A DNA stretch of 64,000 nt from Elizabethkingia sp. YR214 (GTDB taxonomy: Bacteria; Bacteroidota; Bacteroidia; Flavobacteriales; Weeksellaceae). A program made the position numbers and the translations under genes. Location of the stretch: positions 1 through 64,000 of the forward strand of contig NZ_QBUH01000007.1 in NCBI RefSeq assembly GCF_003058195.1, written 5' to 3'. Of the stretch, positions 10,511-19,338 are shown piece by piece. The notes beneath the pieces are model-generated. The model was not told where the DNA came from. It worked only from the letters and a program-made list of their open reading frames with translations, and made no database searches. How positions within the stretch are numbered: the first letter of the stretch is position 1; each line of letters opens with the position of its first letter.

Positions 10511-10771
10511 GGTTTTAGTATTAACATTTAATTAACTGCACAATATTAATGAAAAAAACAATAATTATTTCATTTATTTGAAAATGATCTAATTTATATG
10601 GTTAATTGATTTGTATTTATGTGTATTGTTAGATTTATTTAATGTATTTATTAATGTAGTATAATTTTTTTAATTAACATTTATTTAATAGTGATAATGA
10701 CAAGAGATAATTTTAATGTAAAAAATGGCATACAACTTGTTTATTCAGATTTAATTCTAAACATATTAAAT
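10511..10771. other. Divergent AT-rich intergenic region
   Basis: This 261-base gap separates the leftward susC from the rightward lipoprotein gene and must hold both promoters. It is dominated by A and T runs. I found no exact TAnnTTTG element on either strand and no clear operator. Confidence 0.4.
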
Positions 10772-11338
10772 ATGAAAACTTATATCTCGGCTCTACTTTT
10801 GGCAGGAGCAACTTTAACGGCTGTTTCTTGCGACAGGAATAATGATACGCAAGTTGTAAACGATCAGGATACAATTGCTTTGGTAACTGAGACAACTGTT
10901 TCTTTTTCTAAAGGGAATGGATATCAGGTATCTGTACCATTTCAAAAAAATATCCCAACAGGGGATAATGTATTTATTTACAGATTGGAAAGTGTTTCAA
11001 ACGGACAAAATGTTTGGCAGTTAATTCCAAGAACATATTATGCATTTAGTGCAGATGGAACTACTAGCAGACAAATTGATTTTGATTTTAATTTTCGTGT
11101 AAGTGGAGTAACATTCTTTGCCGGAGGTACTTTTAATAAAGATAATCCTGAAAGCTATGTAGCTCCTGTTTTACAGAATCAGAGATTCAGAGCAGTTATT
11201 GTACCAGGTAATATGTCTGCATCTGCACAAGCAAGTACTAAAGGAAATGTTGGGACTTCGCCTGTGAACTATCAAGACTATAATGCAGTAGTTAAATACT
11301 ATAATATTAAAGAATCAGATATCCAGATCTTGAAATAA
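10772..11338 (+). CDS. Hypothetical lipoprotein
   Basis: This 188-residue protein is not one I recognise. A lipoprotein signal with lipobox AVSC (Cys20) shows it is exported and lipid-anchored. The mature part is rich in short polar beta-strand-like segments with many Asn, Thr and Ser residues and has no catalytic motif that I can see. I chose the ATG at 10772 rather than the earlier in-frame ATG at 10691, because only the shorter form starts with the signal peptide. It is divergent from the 1047-residue SusC gene and could be an accessory surface protein of that system, but this rests on position only. Confidence 0.75.
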   Translation: MKTYISALLLAGATLTAVSCDRNNDTQVVNDQDTIALVTETTVSFSKGNGYQVSVPFQKNIPTGDNVFIYRLESVSNGQNVWQLIPRTYYAFSADGTTSRQIDFDFNFRVSGVTFFAGGTFNKDNPESYVAPVLQNQRFRAVIVPGNMSASAQASTKGNVGTSPVNYQDYNAVVKYYNIKESDIQILK

Positions 11339-11370
11339 AAATCTGAGATTAAGGATAAAGAAAAGAAATA

Positions 11371-11404
11371 AAAAGGGCTTCCAATTTGGAAGCCTTTTTT
11401 ATTT
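11371..11404. terminator. Bidirectional terminator
   Basis: The stem GGCTTCC/GGAAGCC, flanked by A and T tracts, lies between the convergent lipoprotein gene and the M3 peptidase gene and can serve both strands. Confidence 0.88.
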
Positions 11405-13564
11405 TTATTTTAACCCTCTGCCTTCTAGTAAAGGATCAATAGTTGGTGCTTTTTCATTAAACTCCTTGAAAGTTTTATTCAGATCAACACTGTTACCTAC
11501 AGAAAGAATATATTTACGAAAACGATCACCATTTTCACGGGTTAGTCCGCCATGTTTTTCGATCCAGTCATATGCATTGAAGTCTAACATCTCCGACCAC
11601 ATATAAGCATAGTAACCTGATGCATATCCATTACTCCAGATATGTAAAAAGTATGGAGAGTGATACCTCGTAGGAACTTCATTAACCAGCAAACCATATT
11701 TTTTTAATGCTTCAGTTTCAAAATCATTTGCAGGCTTCAATTGACTTTCAGATGTAATGCTATGCCAAGCCATATCTAATGTTGCAGCTGCTAATAATTC
11801 AGTTACAGCATAGCCTTCATTAAAGGTTTTAGATTTTTTTAGTTTATCTACTAACTCCTGTGGAATAGGTTGTTTAGTCTGATAATGAACTGCATAATTT
11901 TTTAATACTGATGGCTCCAAAGCCCAGTGTTCATTGATTTGAGATGGGAATTCTACAAAATCACGAGGTACATTGGTTCCGGATAGTGTTGTGTATTTCT
12001 GATCAGCAAACATACCATGGATACTGTGTCCAAACTCGTGGAACATAGTTGTCACATCATCATAGCTGATAAGCGAAGATTTTCCGGGAGCGGGTTTCTG
12101 GTAATTGAAGACATTAACAATAACCGGTTTTTGTCCCAGTACATGAGATTGCTCTACAAAATTGCTCATCCACGCTCCTCCGTTTTTGTTATCGCGCGTA
12201 TAAAAATCCAAATAATAGATTGCAATGGATTTTCCGTCTCTGTCGAATACTTCATAAGCTACAACATCCGGATGGTATACAGGAAGATCTTTTCTTTCTT
12301 TAAATTTTAATCCGTAAAGTTTTTCTGCTGCATAAAAAACACCCTTTTCTAATACAGTGGTTACTTCAAAATATGGTTTAATCTGATTTTCATCTAAGTC
12401 ATATTTCGCTTTTCTTACCTGCTCCGCATAGAAGTTCCAGTCCCAAGGCTCTAGTTTGAATCCTCCGTTTTGCTTATCAATTAGTTGTTGTATCTCCGAA
12501 GCTTCTTCTTTTGCTTTTTTTACAGCAGGTGCTGCAAGTTTTGCCAGCAGATCCATAGCTGCTTCCGGAGTTTTAGCCATCTGATCCTGTAATGCCCACT
12601 CTGAGAAACTTTTTTTGCCCAATAGTTGTGCTTTTTTAAGTCTTAAAGCTGCAATTTTTTCTAAGGTAGCTCTTGTATCATTTTCATCACCTTTTTCTGC
12701 TCTTGTCCAGGCAGCTTTAAACAATTTTTCTCTTGTAGCTCTGTTTTTCAGGTTTTGTAATAAAGGTTGCTGCGTTGTGTTTTGTAATGCTAAAAGATAT
12801 TTTCCGTCCTGACCAGCATTTTTAGCATCCTGAGCTGCTGCTGCAATTTCATCCTGAGAAAGACCATCCAGTTCTTTAACATCGGATACAATAAGAGCGC
12901 CTGCTTTTCTTGCTGCTAAAAGCTTATTGTTAAATGCAGAAGAAAGTGTTGCTAATTGCCCATTGATTTGTTTTAGCTCTTGTTTCTTAGCATCAGAAAG
13001 ATTAGCTCCGGCAATTTCAAACTTTTGTTCAAATACTTCTACCAAACGTAAACTTTCCGGATCCAAATTCAGGCTATTACGCTGATCGTATACTTTTTTT
13101 ACCCTGTTATAAAGCTTAGTGTTTAGGTAAATTTTATCAGCATGTGCTGCAAATATCGGAGCGTACTCCTCATCTAATTTTTGTAGGGTGGGGTTAGTGT
13201 TGGCGCTGTTAAGATTAGAGAAAACCAATACAGCTCTTGCGAAATCGCGGCCACTGGTTTCTAAAGCCAGTATTGTGTTTTTAAAAGTTGGAGCTTCAGC
13301 GTTGTTAGCAATAGCATCAATCTCTTTTAATTGTTCCTTAATTCCATAATCGAACGCCGGCTTGAAATTTTCGTCTTTAATTTTATCAAATTCAGGAGCC
13401 TGATATTGTAAAGTACTTTTGCGAAGCAAAGGGTTCTGTGACGAAACAGAATTGTTAGTAACTTTGGATGTATTATGGCTTTGGTTCATCGTTTTTTGTT
13501 GTTTAGATTGTCCTGTAGCAAATAATCCTAAAGAAATTAATGCTAAAGATGTAACTTTTCTCAT
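11405..13564 (-). CDS. dcp: M3-family metallopeptidase (peptidyl-dipeptidase Dcp type)
   Basis: This 719-residue zinc peptidase is predicted to release dipeptides from the C termini of peptides. The zinc motif HEFGH lies at about residues 509-513. The third ligand region is provided by the downstream FVEFPSQINEHW segment, both as in family M3. An N-terminal hydrophobic segment (TSLALISLGLFATGQ) suggests export to the periplasm, followed by a polar linker of about 30 residues before the M3 domain. The length fits Dcp (about 680-720). The gene stands alone. On the minus strand, TAACTTTC near 13593-13600 is a one-base-off match to the -7 consensus. Confidence 0.93.
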   Translation of the reverse strand: MRKVTSLALISLGLFATGQSKQQKTMNQSHNTSKVTNNSVSSQNPLLRKSTLQYQAPEFDKIKDENFKPAFDYGIKEQLKEIDAIANNAEAPTFKNTILALETSGRDFARAVLVFSNLNSANTNPTLQKLDEEYAPIFAAHADKIYLNTKLYNRVKKVYDQRNSLNLDPESLRLVEVFEQKFEIAGANLSDAKKQELKQINGQLATLSSAFNNKLLAARKAGALIVSDVKELDGLSQDEIAAAAQDAKNAGQDGKYLLALQNTTQQPLLQNLKNRATREKLFKAAWTRAEKGDENDTRATLEKIAALRLKKAQLLGKKSFSEWALQDQMAKTPEAAMDLLAKLAAPAVKKAKEEASEIQQLIDKQNGGFKLEPWDWNFYAEQVRKAKYDLDENQIKPYFEVTTVLEKGVFYAAEKLYGLKFKERKDLPVYHPDVVAYEVFDRDGKSIAIYYLDFYTRDNKNGGAWMSNFVEQSHVLGQKPVIVNVFNYQKPAPGKSSLISYDDVTTMFHEFGHSIHGMFADQKYTTLSGTNVPRDFVEFPSQINEHWALEPSVLKNYAVHYQTKQPIPQELVDKLKKSKTFNEGYAVTELLAAATLDMAWHSITSESQLKPANDFETEALKKYGLLVNEVPTRYHSPYFLHIWSNGYASGYYAYMWSEMLDFNAYDWIEKHGGLTRENGDRFRKYILSVGNSVDLNKTFKEFNEKAPTIDPLLEGRGLK

Positions 13565-13633
13565 AGTTCAGTTGTCTAATTATATATGTAGCGAAAGTTA
13601 CGTATTTTTTAAGTTAACCTAAATCTGTATGAT

Positions 13634-14434
13634 ATGAAAAAATTAAGTATTCTGGCAATTGCCTTAGTTGTGTTCCAATCCTGTATTAAAGTGAAATCAG
13701 GGGAGGGAGCGGTAATAAGTTTTACTGATGTAAAAGGGACTGGTCCCGTTACGGATAAAACCTATTCAGGAGATTTTAATTCTATAGAAGTAAGCTCCGG
13801 TCTGGATGCTGAAGTTATAAAATCAGGAACAGAGAAAGTAATTATTTCTGCACCGTCAGATCTTCAGGATTTGATACTGGTAGAAAATAACGGTGGAGAT
13901 TTGCATATACATTACAAAAGTGGTTTCAGAATTAATCTGTCTACCAAAAATGTGAAAGTTAAGATTTTTGCTAAAGATTTTAACAGTATCAAAGCTAATT
14001 CTTCTGCAGATGTTATTGTTAAAGATAAATTTACTCAGGATAAAATGAGCATTGCTACATCCAGTAGCGGTAGCCTGGAAGGAGACTTTGAAGCGAATAG
14101 CATGGACATTAAGTCTAATAGTAGTGGTTCTTATAAAGGAAATATATGGGCTGTAAATGCTATTCTGGGAGCATCTTCCTCCGGTGATATTCTTGTAAAA
14201 GGAAAAGTAAAAGATTTTAGTGCAAGTGCATCTTCTTCTGCAACAATTAACGCAAAAGATGTTCAGGCAGAGAAGGCCCGTGTAGAGGCATCCAGCTCTG
14301 GTGATGTCTTGGTTTCAGTAGTTAAAGAAGCTAACGCCAGTGCCTCTTCCAGTGGAGATGTGGTTATCTATAAAAGTGGTAATCCATCCATTAATAAAAG
14401 TGAAAGCAGTAGCGGAAGCGTAACAATCCGTTAA
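13634..14434 (+). CDS. GIN-domain (DUF2807) putative auto-transporter-adhesin-like lipoprotein
   Basis: This 266-residue lipoprotein has lipobox FQSC (Cys17) and a DUF2807/GIN-domain head starting with FNSIEVSSGLDAEVIKSG. The C-terminal two thirds is built from repeats of about 20 residues centred on SSSGD or SSSGS (for example ATSSSGSLEGD, GASSSGDILVKG, EASSSGDVLVS, SASSSGDVVIY). These are the expected turns of a right-handed beta helix. The biochemical role of the family is not established. Its stop codon overlaps that of the convergent antiporter gene by four bases (TTAA at 14431-14434), with no terminator between them. Confidence 0.87.
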   Translation: MKKLSILAIALVVFQSCIKVKSGEGAVISFTDVKGTGPVTDKTYSGDFNSIEVSSGLDAEVIKSGTEKVIISAPSDLQDLILVENNGGDLHIHYKSGFRINLSTKNVKVKIFAKDFNSIKANSSADVIVKDKFTQDKMSIATSSSGSLEGDFEANSMDIKSNSSGSYKGNIWAVNAILGASSSGDILVKGKVKDFSASASSSATINAKDVQAEKARVEASSSGDVLVSVVKEANASASSSGDVVIYKSGNPSINKSESSSGSVTIR

Positions 14435-16266
14435 CTTTCTATATCTACCCAGTGCTGGTCATCGAAAGATATATTATCATCCTTCAGCAATTCTGCTTCA
14501 CGTTCTAGGGCTTCCTTGATGGTGAAGGTTGGAGATTCTTTTAATCTTTCTTTGGCCAGACGGCGTGTAGATAATTTATCAATAATTTCGAAACGGTGTC
14601 CTATTCTACGTGCTGCATATCGACGCATACCTGCGGCCTGAAGGATATCTACCCCCATGTTTACAGCCGTTCCTAATGTCTCGCGGTAAATATTCTCAAC
14701 ACCTTTATTCAGAAAGTCATAATTGTCAAGTCTATTTCTTGCGCGGACAAAGATTTTAAGATGTGGAAATTGTTTTCTCGCAATCTGGATAATTGTATAA
14801 TTGTCTTCAGGGCTGTCAAGACATAAAACTAATATTTTAGCCTTTTCGGCACCGGCAACTCTTAGTAGTTCTGTTCGGGTAGCATCACCATAAAAAACCT
14901 TCAGCCCGTTATCTCTTAACATGCTTACTCTGTCCGAGTCATGATCCAGAATAGTAGCCTGAAAGCCGTTGACTTTTAAAAGCCGGCCTACAGTGCTTCC
15001 GAAGTGGCCGTATCCTACGATGATAATTTTGTTTTCACCAAACATTCCGTCATTTTTATGGGGATCTTCACTCACTTTTACATTAAAATAAGGATCTATA
15101 AGCTTTTCATTAATTAATAGTAATATAGGTGTAATACACATAGTGATGGCAACCACAGCCATCAACTGGGAATTAAGCTCCTCATTGATCAGATAAAGTT
15201 TGGTGGAGAAGCTAAGGAGTACAAGTGCAAATTCTCCTACCTGAGACAAACCGAGAGACATTAAAAGATTTTGCTCCATACTCATTTTAAAGACCTTTCC
15301 AATACAAAAGAGTACTGCAAACTTTACAATAAGTATAATGGCAACAACAGAAAATATGAATAAAGGATCATCCTTTATAACATTAAAGTTAATCGTGGAT
15401 CCAACACTAACAAAGAATACGGCGAGTAAAAGCCCCCGAAATGGATTTATGTTACTTTCCAGTTCGTGTCTGAACTCGGAATTGGCAAGCATTACACCTG
15501 CTAAGAATGCTCCTAATGCAGGAGAAAGCCCAATTAATGTCATTAAATGTGAAACACCAACGACTAAAAATAAGGAAGTAGCGGTGAGAAGTTCATTCAT
15601 TCCTGAAGAAGAAACATAACGGAGAAAAGGCACAAAAATATAACGACCCAATATAATAAGGATCCCTACGCCAATGAGTACGGAAAAAGGTTTCATCCAA
15701 TTGGGAAGCATGTTGATAAGCAACGCCGAATGATTCACCTGATCCATATCCGGATTAGCGATCCAGGGAAGAAAGGCTAAAATCGGTATAACTGCGATGT
15801 CCTGTAATAAAAGAATTGAGAAAGAAGCTTCGCCCGCAGCAGTATTAAATAAGTTTTTCTCCTTTAGTGTTTGCAGAACGATAGCGGTAGAAGATAACGC
15901 AAAACACAATGCCATTGTAATAGCTATCTTATAATACCATCCGGTCCAGAAGAATATGAGAAATAAAAATGCTGTTGTTGCCAGCATCTGCATACCTCCC
16001 AATCCAAGTATGGTCCGGCGCATAGACCAGAATTTTTTAGGTTCCAGTTCCAGACCTACAATAAACAGAAGCATTACGACACCAAATTCGGTGGCATGCA
16101 TTACATCATCTGCATTTCCTGTAAGCTTAAGCACGAAGGGGCCAATAATAATGCCACCTAATATATAACCAATAACCGAACTAAATCCCAATTTTCTTAC
16201 AAGAGGAACCATGATAATAGCTGCTCCTAAAAATATAAGTGTATTGGTGAATATTTGTTCGCTCAC
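14431..16266 (-). CDS. CPA2-family cation:proton antiporter, KefB/KefC type
   Basis: This 611-residue inner membrane antiporter has an N-terminal Na+/H+ exchanger domain of about 12 membrane helices (residues about 5-385). A cytoplasmic TrkA-N/RCK domain follows, beginning IIIVGYGHFGSTVGRLL with the GxGxxG nucleotide-binding loop. KefC-type systems export K+ under control of NADH and glutathione adducts. The gene overlaps by four bases the upstream flavodoxin-like oxidoreductase gene, the same arrangement as kefF-kefC and kefG-kefB in enterobacteria. Substrate ion and gating signal are inferred from family and context, since flavobacteria may use different thiols. Confidence 0.92.
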   Translation of the reverse strand: MSEQIFTNTLIFLGAAIIMVPLVRKLGFSSVIGYILGGIIIGPFVLKLTGNADDVMHATEFGVVMLLFIVGLELEPKKFWSMRRTILGLGGMQMLATTAFLFLIFFWTGWYYKIAITMALCFALSSTAIVLQTLKEKNLFNTAAGEASFSILLLQDIAVIPILAFLPWIANPDMDQVNHSALLINMLPNWMKPFSVLIGVGILIILGRYIFVPFLRYVSSSGMNELLTATSLFLVVGVSHLMTLIGLSPALGAFLAGVMLANSEFRHELESNINPFRGLLLAVFFVSVGSTINFNVIKDDPLFIFSVVAIILIVKFAVLFCIGKVFKMSMEQNLLMSLGLSQVGEFALVLLSFSTKLYLINEELNSQLMAVVAITMCITPILLLINEKLIDPYFNVKVSEDPHKNDGMFGENKIIIVGYGHFGSTVGRLLKVNGFQATILDHDSDRVSMLRDNGLKVFYGDATRTELLRVAGAEKAKILVLCLDSPEDNYTIIQIARKQFPHLKIFVRARNRLDNYDFLNKGVENIYRETLGTAVNMGVDILQAAGMRRYAARRIGHRFEIIDKLSTRRLAKERLKESPTFTIKEALEREAELLKDDNISFDDQHWVDIES

Positions 16267-16787
16267 GTGTTTAATGCTAATTTTCTGATGTTTCTACACT
16301 GATGATCTAATTCATGATCTGAAAGCTGATCCGAATTATAAATTATAATAATATCCTCTACAGACATATGATTAATCTTTAGACTTTGGGTAAGTGTTTT
16401 GATATAATCTTCGGCCGGATTTCCATATATCCCGTCAGATGTATAGGCATTCTGAGAACCTCCCGTAGTCAAAACAATATAAGCTTTTTTTCCTTTTACA
16501 GGACTTGTGTCCGAGTCAGATAGCCACTTCATATCAAATACTTCATCTATCCATAATTTCAGTAAAGGAGGCATGCCAAACCAGATCATCGGGAAATGAA
16601 ATATAATAGTATCATACACCATCAATCTTTTTCTCTCTTTAAATGCAGCAATATTGAAATCGGGATACTCCTCATAAAGATCCCGGAAAGTAATATTCTC
16701 AATGTTCTGATATGCTTCAATAAGCCTGATATTAGCTTTAGAATATTCAAAATAAGGATGAGCAAATATTACCAGTGTTTTATCCAA
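16263..16787 (-). CDS. Flavodoxin-like NAD(P)H oxidoreductase, KefF/KefG-like antiporter partner
   Basis: This 174-residue protein has a flavodoxin-like fold with TLVIFAHPYFEYSKAN at the N terminus, FHFPMIWFGMPPLLKLWIDEVF in the middle and a flavin-binding LTTGGSQNAYTSDG loop. These match the NAD(P)H dehydrogenase (quinone) group that includes KefF and KefG. Its 3' end overlaps the antiporter start by four bases (ATGA type), suggesting translational coupling. In E. coli such proteins are needed for full antiporter activity and reduce quinones. The role here is inferred. Confidence 0.9.
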   Translation of the reverse strand: MDKTLVIFAHPYFEYSKANIRLIEAYQNIENITFRDLYEEYPDFNIAAFKERKRLMVYDTIIFHFPMIWFGMPPLLKLWIDEVFDMKWLSDSDTSPVKGKKAYIVLTTGGSQNAYTSDGIYGNPAEDYIKTLTQSLKINHMSVEDIIIIYNSDQLSDHELDHQCRNIRKLALNT

Positions 16788-16859
16788 TGTTGTACATTTC
16801 TGGTAAATTTACTGAAAATCAGCTAGAAAAGCAATGGGAATTCAGCGAGGGTTATAGTA

Positions 16860-17663
16860 TTACCAGCCACCGCTGGCTCCGCCACCACCAAAAGAACCGC
16901 CACCACCAAATCCACCGAATCCACCGCCACCGGAAGAACCTCCTCCAAAGGAACCTCCACCACCGCCGAATCCGCCAGGGAAGAATATACCACCAGGGAA
17001 TATACTGCGTCCTCTGCGGGAAAGTGTAACATCGTCGTCGTCATATCTCCCTCCACCACCTTTACCGCCCTGGCTCATGACGATAATAACAATGATAATG
17101 ATAAAAATAAGAATAAGGAAAGAGGAAGAATTGCCTCTTTTTTCTTCCGGAGCTTTTTTCTGGGGTTTAAATTTCCCCTGAACAGCTTCCATAATAGCGG
17201 AAGTCCCTCTGTCTATACCATTATACCATTGTCCTTGTTTGAAAGAAGGTGTAACAAGATAATCCAGTATTTGTTTGGCTGTAGATGCTGTAATATATTG
17301 CTCTACAGCACGTCCTTGCTGTATGGACATTGTACGGTCTTCCGTAGCAATAAGAAAGACAACACCATTATTAACACCTTTTTGTCCAATTTTCCATTTT
17401 TCACCATAGAGAGCGGCCAGGTAGTTTACATCTTCACCACTGGTGTTGGGCAGAATAATTACTTCTATTTCTGTGGAAGTTGAATCAGCAAACTTTATAA
17501 GTTTATTGTTCAGCGCATCTTTTTCCTGCTGGGTAAGCAGTCCCACTTTATCATATACAGGATAAAGAATATCTGGCTTTGGCAGAATATTCTGAGCCGA
17601 AAGTAAGCTGTAGAAACCTATAAAGATATAGGTGAAAAATAACTTAAGAGAAGCTGATCTCAT
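16860..17663 (-). CDS. Exported TPM-domain protein with glycine-rich tail (YgcG type)
   Basis: This 267-residue protein has an N-terminal signal peptide (ending near LLSAQ) and a TPM domain at about residues 32-150 (YPVYDKVGLLTQQEKDALN, VFLIATEDRTMSIQQG). A membrane helix at about 180-200 (SFLILIFIIIIVIIVMS) follows, and then a cytoplasm-side tail rich in Gly, Ser and Phe. This domain order is typical of YgcG/BA14k-like TPM proteins, whose biochemical role is poorly known. Its start overlaps the end of the next TPM gene by 20 bases. It is the last gene of a LemA-TPM-TPM operon. Confidence 0.9.
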   Translation of the reverse strand: MRSASLKLFFTYIFIGFYSLLSAQNILPKPDILYPVYDKVGLLTQQEKDALNNKLIKFADSTSTEIEVIILPNTSGEDVNYLAALYGEKWKIGQKGVNNGVVFLIATEDRTMSIQQGRAVEQYITASTAKQILDYLVTPSFKQGQWYNGIDRGTSAIMEAVQGKFKPQKKAPEEKRGNSSSFLILIFIIIIVIIVMSQGGKGGGGRYDDDDVTLSRRGRSIFPGGIFFPGGFGGGGGSFGGGSSGGGGFGGFGGGGSFGGGGASGGW

Positions 17664-18075
17664 TAGGGAGTTCGTTTTTGTTTTCCTGATCTGCAGGAAA
17701 ATGTTTTTTCAATTCTGTTCCTGTTTTTAAGAGAGCATCTCTTAGTCCCTGGAAGTAAAGTTTTTGTGCAAATTTTTTGGTAATTTCATCATGAAGCTGA
17801 TCCCAGAAGTGCTGCTGCACTTTTTCATGAATTCCTTTATCCCCAATAATTGTCAGATACTTTTGTTCAAAACTAATATAGAAAAGTACGGCATTGCGAT
17901 GTTGCGTTTTTTGCATCTCCAGTTTATGAAATGCATCAATAGCTTCCTTTGCCAGATCCTTTTCGGAATGGGTATCAATATGGACACGTATTTCTCCTGA
18001 AGAATGTTCCTCTGCTTTCTGAATGGCTTCCACAAGGGAAGCCATTTCTGTATTAGTTAAGAAGTCAGTTGTCAT
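17644..18075 (-). CDS. TPM-domain protein without signal peptide
   Basis: This 143-residue protein consists mainly of a TPM domain (MASLVEAIQKAEEHSSGEIRVHIDT, AVLFYISFEQKYLTIIGDKGI). It has no signal peptide or membrane helix, so it should stay in the cytoplasm, unlike its exported downstream neighbour. It lies two bases after lemA and overlaps the next TPM gene by 20 bases, so the three are almost certainly co-transcribed. The lemA-TPM-TPM order is common in Bacteroidota, but the function is not established. Confidence 0.9.
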   Translation of the reverse strand: MTTDFLTNTEMASLVEAIQKAEEHSSGEIRVHIDTHSEKDLAKEAIDAFHKLEMQKTQHRNAVLFYISFEQKYLTIIGDKGIHEKVQQHFWDQLHDEITKKFAQKLYFQGLRDALLKTGTELKKHFPADQENKNELPNEISFS

Positions 18076-18077
18076 AA

Positions 18078-18689
18078 TTATTCTCCTTTAAAAACATCCG
18101 GAGCTTTGCTAGCACCAGCATCAGCCTTAAAGTATGGTTTTTCTTTAAAGTTGGTAAAGTTAGCTACCACATTTGTAGGGAACTGATTTCTGTATGTATT
18201 GTATTCTTTAGCAGCATCGTTATAGTTAACAGTTTCCATTCTGATACTATTTTCTATAGCAGTATATTCTGCCTGGAAGTTAATGTACTGCTGATCTGCT
18301 TTCAGGTTAGGATAAGATTCTACAACAGCCATTAAACGACTTAGTGCTCCACTTAATTCTCCCTGAGCTGCTTGGAATTTTGCAATGTCAGCTTCTGTCA
18401 TGTTAGTAGGATCTATTGTAACAGATGTTGCTTTAGAACGAGCCTCTACAACTTTTGTTAATGTTTCTTGCTCGAATTTGGAATAAGACTTTACTGTTCT
18501 TTCCAAATTAGGGATAAGGTTTGCTCGTTTTTGGTAAACAGTTTCGATATTAGACCATTTACTCTGTACATTTTGGTCTTTGGTTACCAGTGAGTTGTAT
18601 TTTCCTACACCCCAGAAACCAATAATCGCTACAATAACTATAAGTACAATGGCGATAACACCAGCACTCATACATCCTTTATTTTTCAT
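18078..18689 (-). CDS. lemA: LemA family protein
   Basis: This 203-residue membrane-anchored protein has one N-terminal helix (VIAIVLIVIVAIIGFWGVG), followed by the LemA signature KYNSLVTKDQNVQSKWSNIE and VYQKRANLIPNLERTVKSY. A coiled helical bundle makes up the rest. The length is normal for LemA. It is the first gene of the operon with two TPM-domain genes. A minus-strand -7 element is seen 36 bases before the start. The exact cellular role of LemA proteins is unclear. Confidence 0.93.
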   Translation of the reverse strand: MKNKGCMSAGVIAIVLIVIVAIIGFWGVGKYNSLVTKDQNVQSKWSNIETVYQKRANLIPNLERTVKSYSKFEQETLTKVVEARSKATSVTIDPTNMTEADIAKFQAAQGELSGALSRLMAVVESYPNLKADQQYINFQAEYTAIENSIRMETVNYNDAAKEYNTYRNQFPTNVVANFTNFKEKPYFKADAGASKAPDVFKGE

Positions 18690-18724
18690 AGTTTATCTTT
18701 TTAATGTTTAAAATTTGTTTCAAT

Positions 18725-18732
18725 CAAAAATA
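18725..18732 (-). promoter_or_regulatory. Candidate -7 element for lemA operon
   Basis: The plus-strand sequence CAAAAATA reads TATTTTTG on the minus strand, an exact TAnnTTTG match placed suitably before lemA. It is 12 bases from the opposing folA -7 element. Confidence 0.5.
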
Positions 18733-18744
18733 CAATTTTTGTGC

Positions 18745-18752
18745 TAAATTTG
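18745..18752 (+). promoter_or_regulatory. Candidate -7 element for folA
   Basis: TAAATTTG matches TAnnTTTG and lies 17 bases before the folA ATG. No TTG was found at the ideal -33 spacing. Confidence 0.5.
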
Positions 18753-18769
18753 TAAAACAAACCTCAATA

Positions 18770-19294
18770 ATGATAACAATAGTAGTTGCAGTAGGAAAAA
18801 ATAACGAAATCGGGAAAGGAAACCAGCTGTTATGGCACCTTCCGAAAGATTTGAAACACTTCAAAGAAATTACAAACGGACATCCTGTTATAATGGGACG
18901 TAAAACCTATGATTCTATAGGGAAAGCTTTACCTAACCGTACCAATATTGTTGTTACGAGAAAAACTGATTGGTTTGAAGAAGGTATTCTTATCGTAAAT
19001 ACATTGAAAGAAGCATTGAAACATGCTAAAAAGATTGACGAAAAAGTTTTCGTAATTGGCGGTGGAGATATTTATAAGCAATGTATGGAAGTTGCTGATA
19101 GCATTGAGCTAACGCGAGTGGACGGAACATTTGATGCAGATGTGTTCTTCCCGGAAATTAATGAAAAACAATGGCGAATTGTTCAGGAAGAATGTATTGA
19201 AAAAGATGATAAAAATGCATTTGATTTCTGTTTTCAGACTTTCGAAAGAATAAAAAAAGAAGAGAAAGGAACACAGGTAAACGCATCTGAATAA
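18770..19294 (+). CDS. folA: Dihydrofolate reductase
   Basis: This 174-residue enzyme reduces dihydrofolate to tetrahydrofolate with NADPH. It shows the DHFR core: ITIVVAVGKNNEIGKGNQLLWHLPKDLKHFK, then HPVIMGRKTYDSIGKALPNRTNIVVTR and VFVIGGGDIYKQ. The acidic residue of the LPKDLK segment corresponds to the catalytic carboxylate. I chose the ATG at 18770 because the longer in-frame reading from 18704 would run through the promoter and adds 22 residues unlike DHFR. The C terminus has about 10 extra polar residues. Confidence 0.96.
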   Translation: MITIVVAVGKNNEIGKGNQLLWHLPKDLKHFKEITNGHPVIMGRKTYDSIGKALPNRTNIVVTRKTDWFEEGILIVNTLKEALKHAKKIDEKVFVIGGGDIYKQCMEVADSIELTRVDGTFDADVFFPEINEKQWRIVQEECIEKDDKNAFDFCFQTFERIKKEEKGTQVNASE

Positions 19295-19313
19295 ATTTCC
19301 TGTTTAAAATTCT

Positions 19314-19321
19314 TATCTTTG
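19314..19321 (+). promoter_or_regulatory. Candidate -7 element
   Basis: TATCTTTG matches TAnnTTTG exactly and lies 17 bases before the start codon at 19339. Confidence 0.5.
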
Positions 19322-19338
19322 CACTTCAAAATTTAAAG

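Noticed and set aside
13990-14430. Regular tcttcttccggt-like repeats
   Set aside because: They encode the SSSG turns of the beta-helix protein, so protein structure explains them.
16775-17059. Small frames full of Arg, His or Val across the Gly-rich TPM tail
   Set aside because: They are shadows of the low-complexity Gly-rich coding sequence of the TPM protein in other frames.
16860-17060. Repeated ccaccaccaaa-type words resembling a short tandem repeat array
   Set aside because: They encode the Gly/Ser-rich tail of the exported TPM protein and have no fixed spacer, so they are neither CRISPR nor an intergenic repeat.
18725-18760. A folA-lemA shared operator
   Set aside because: The two -7 elements face each other closely, but I found no repeat or palindrome between them that would suggest a regulator site.
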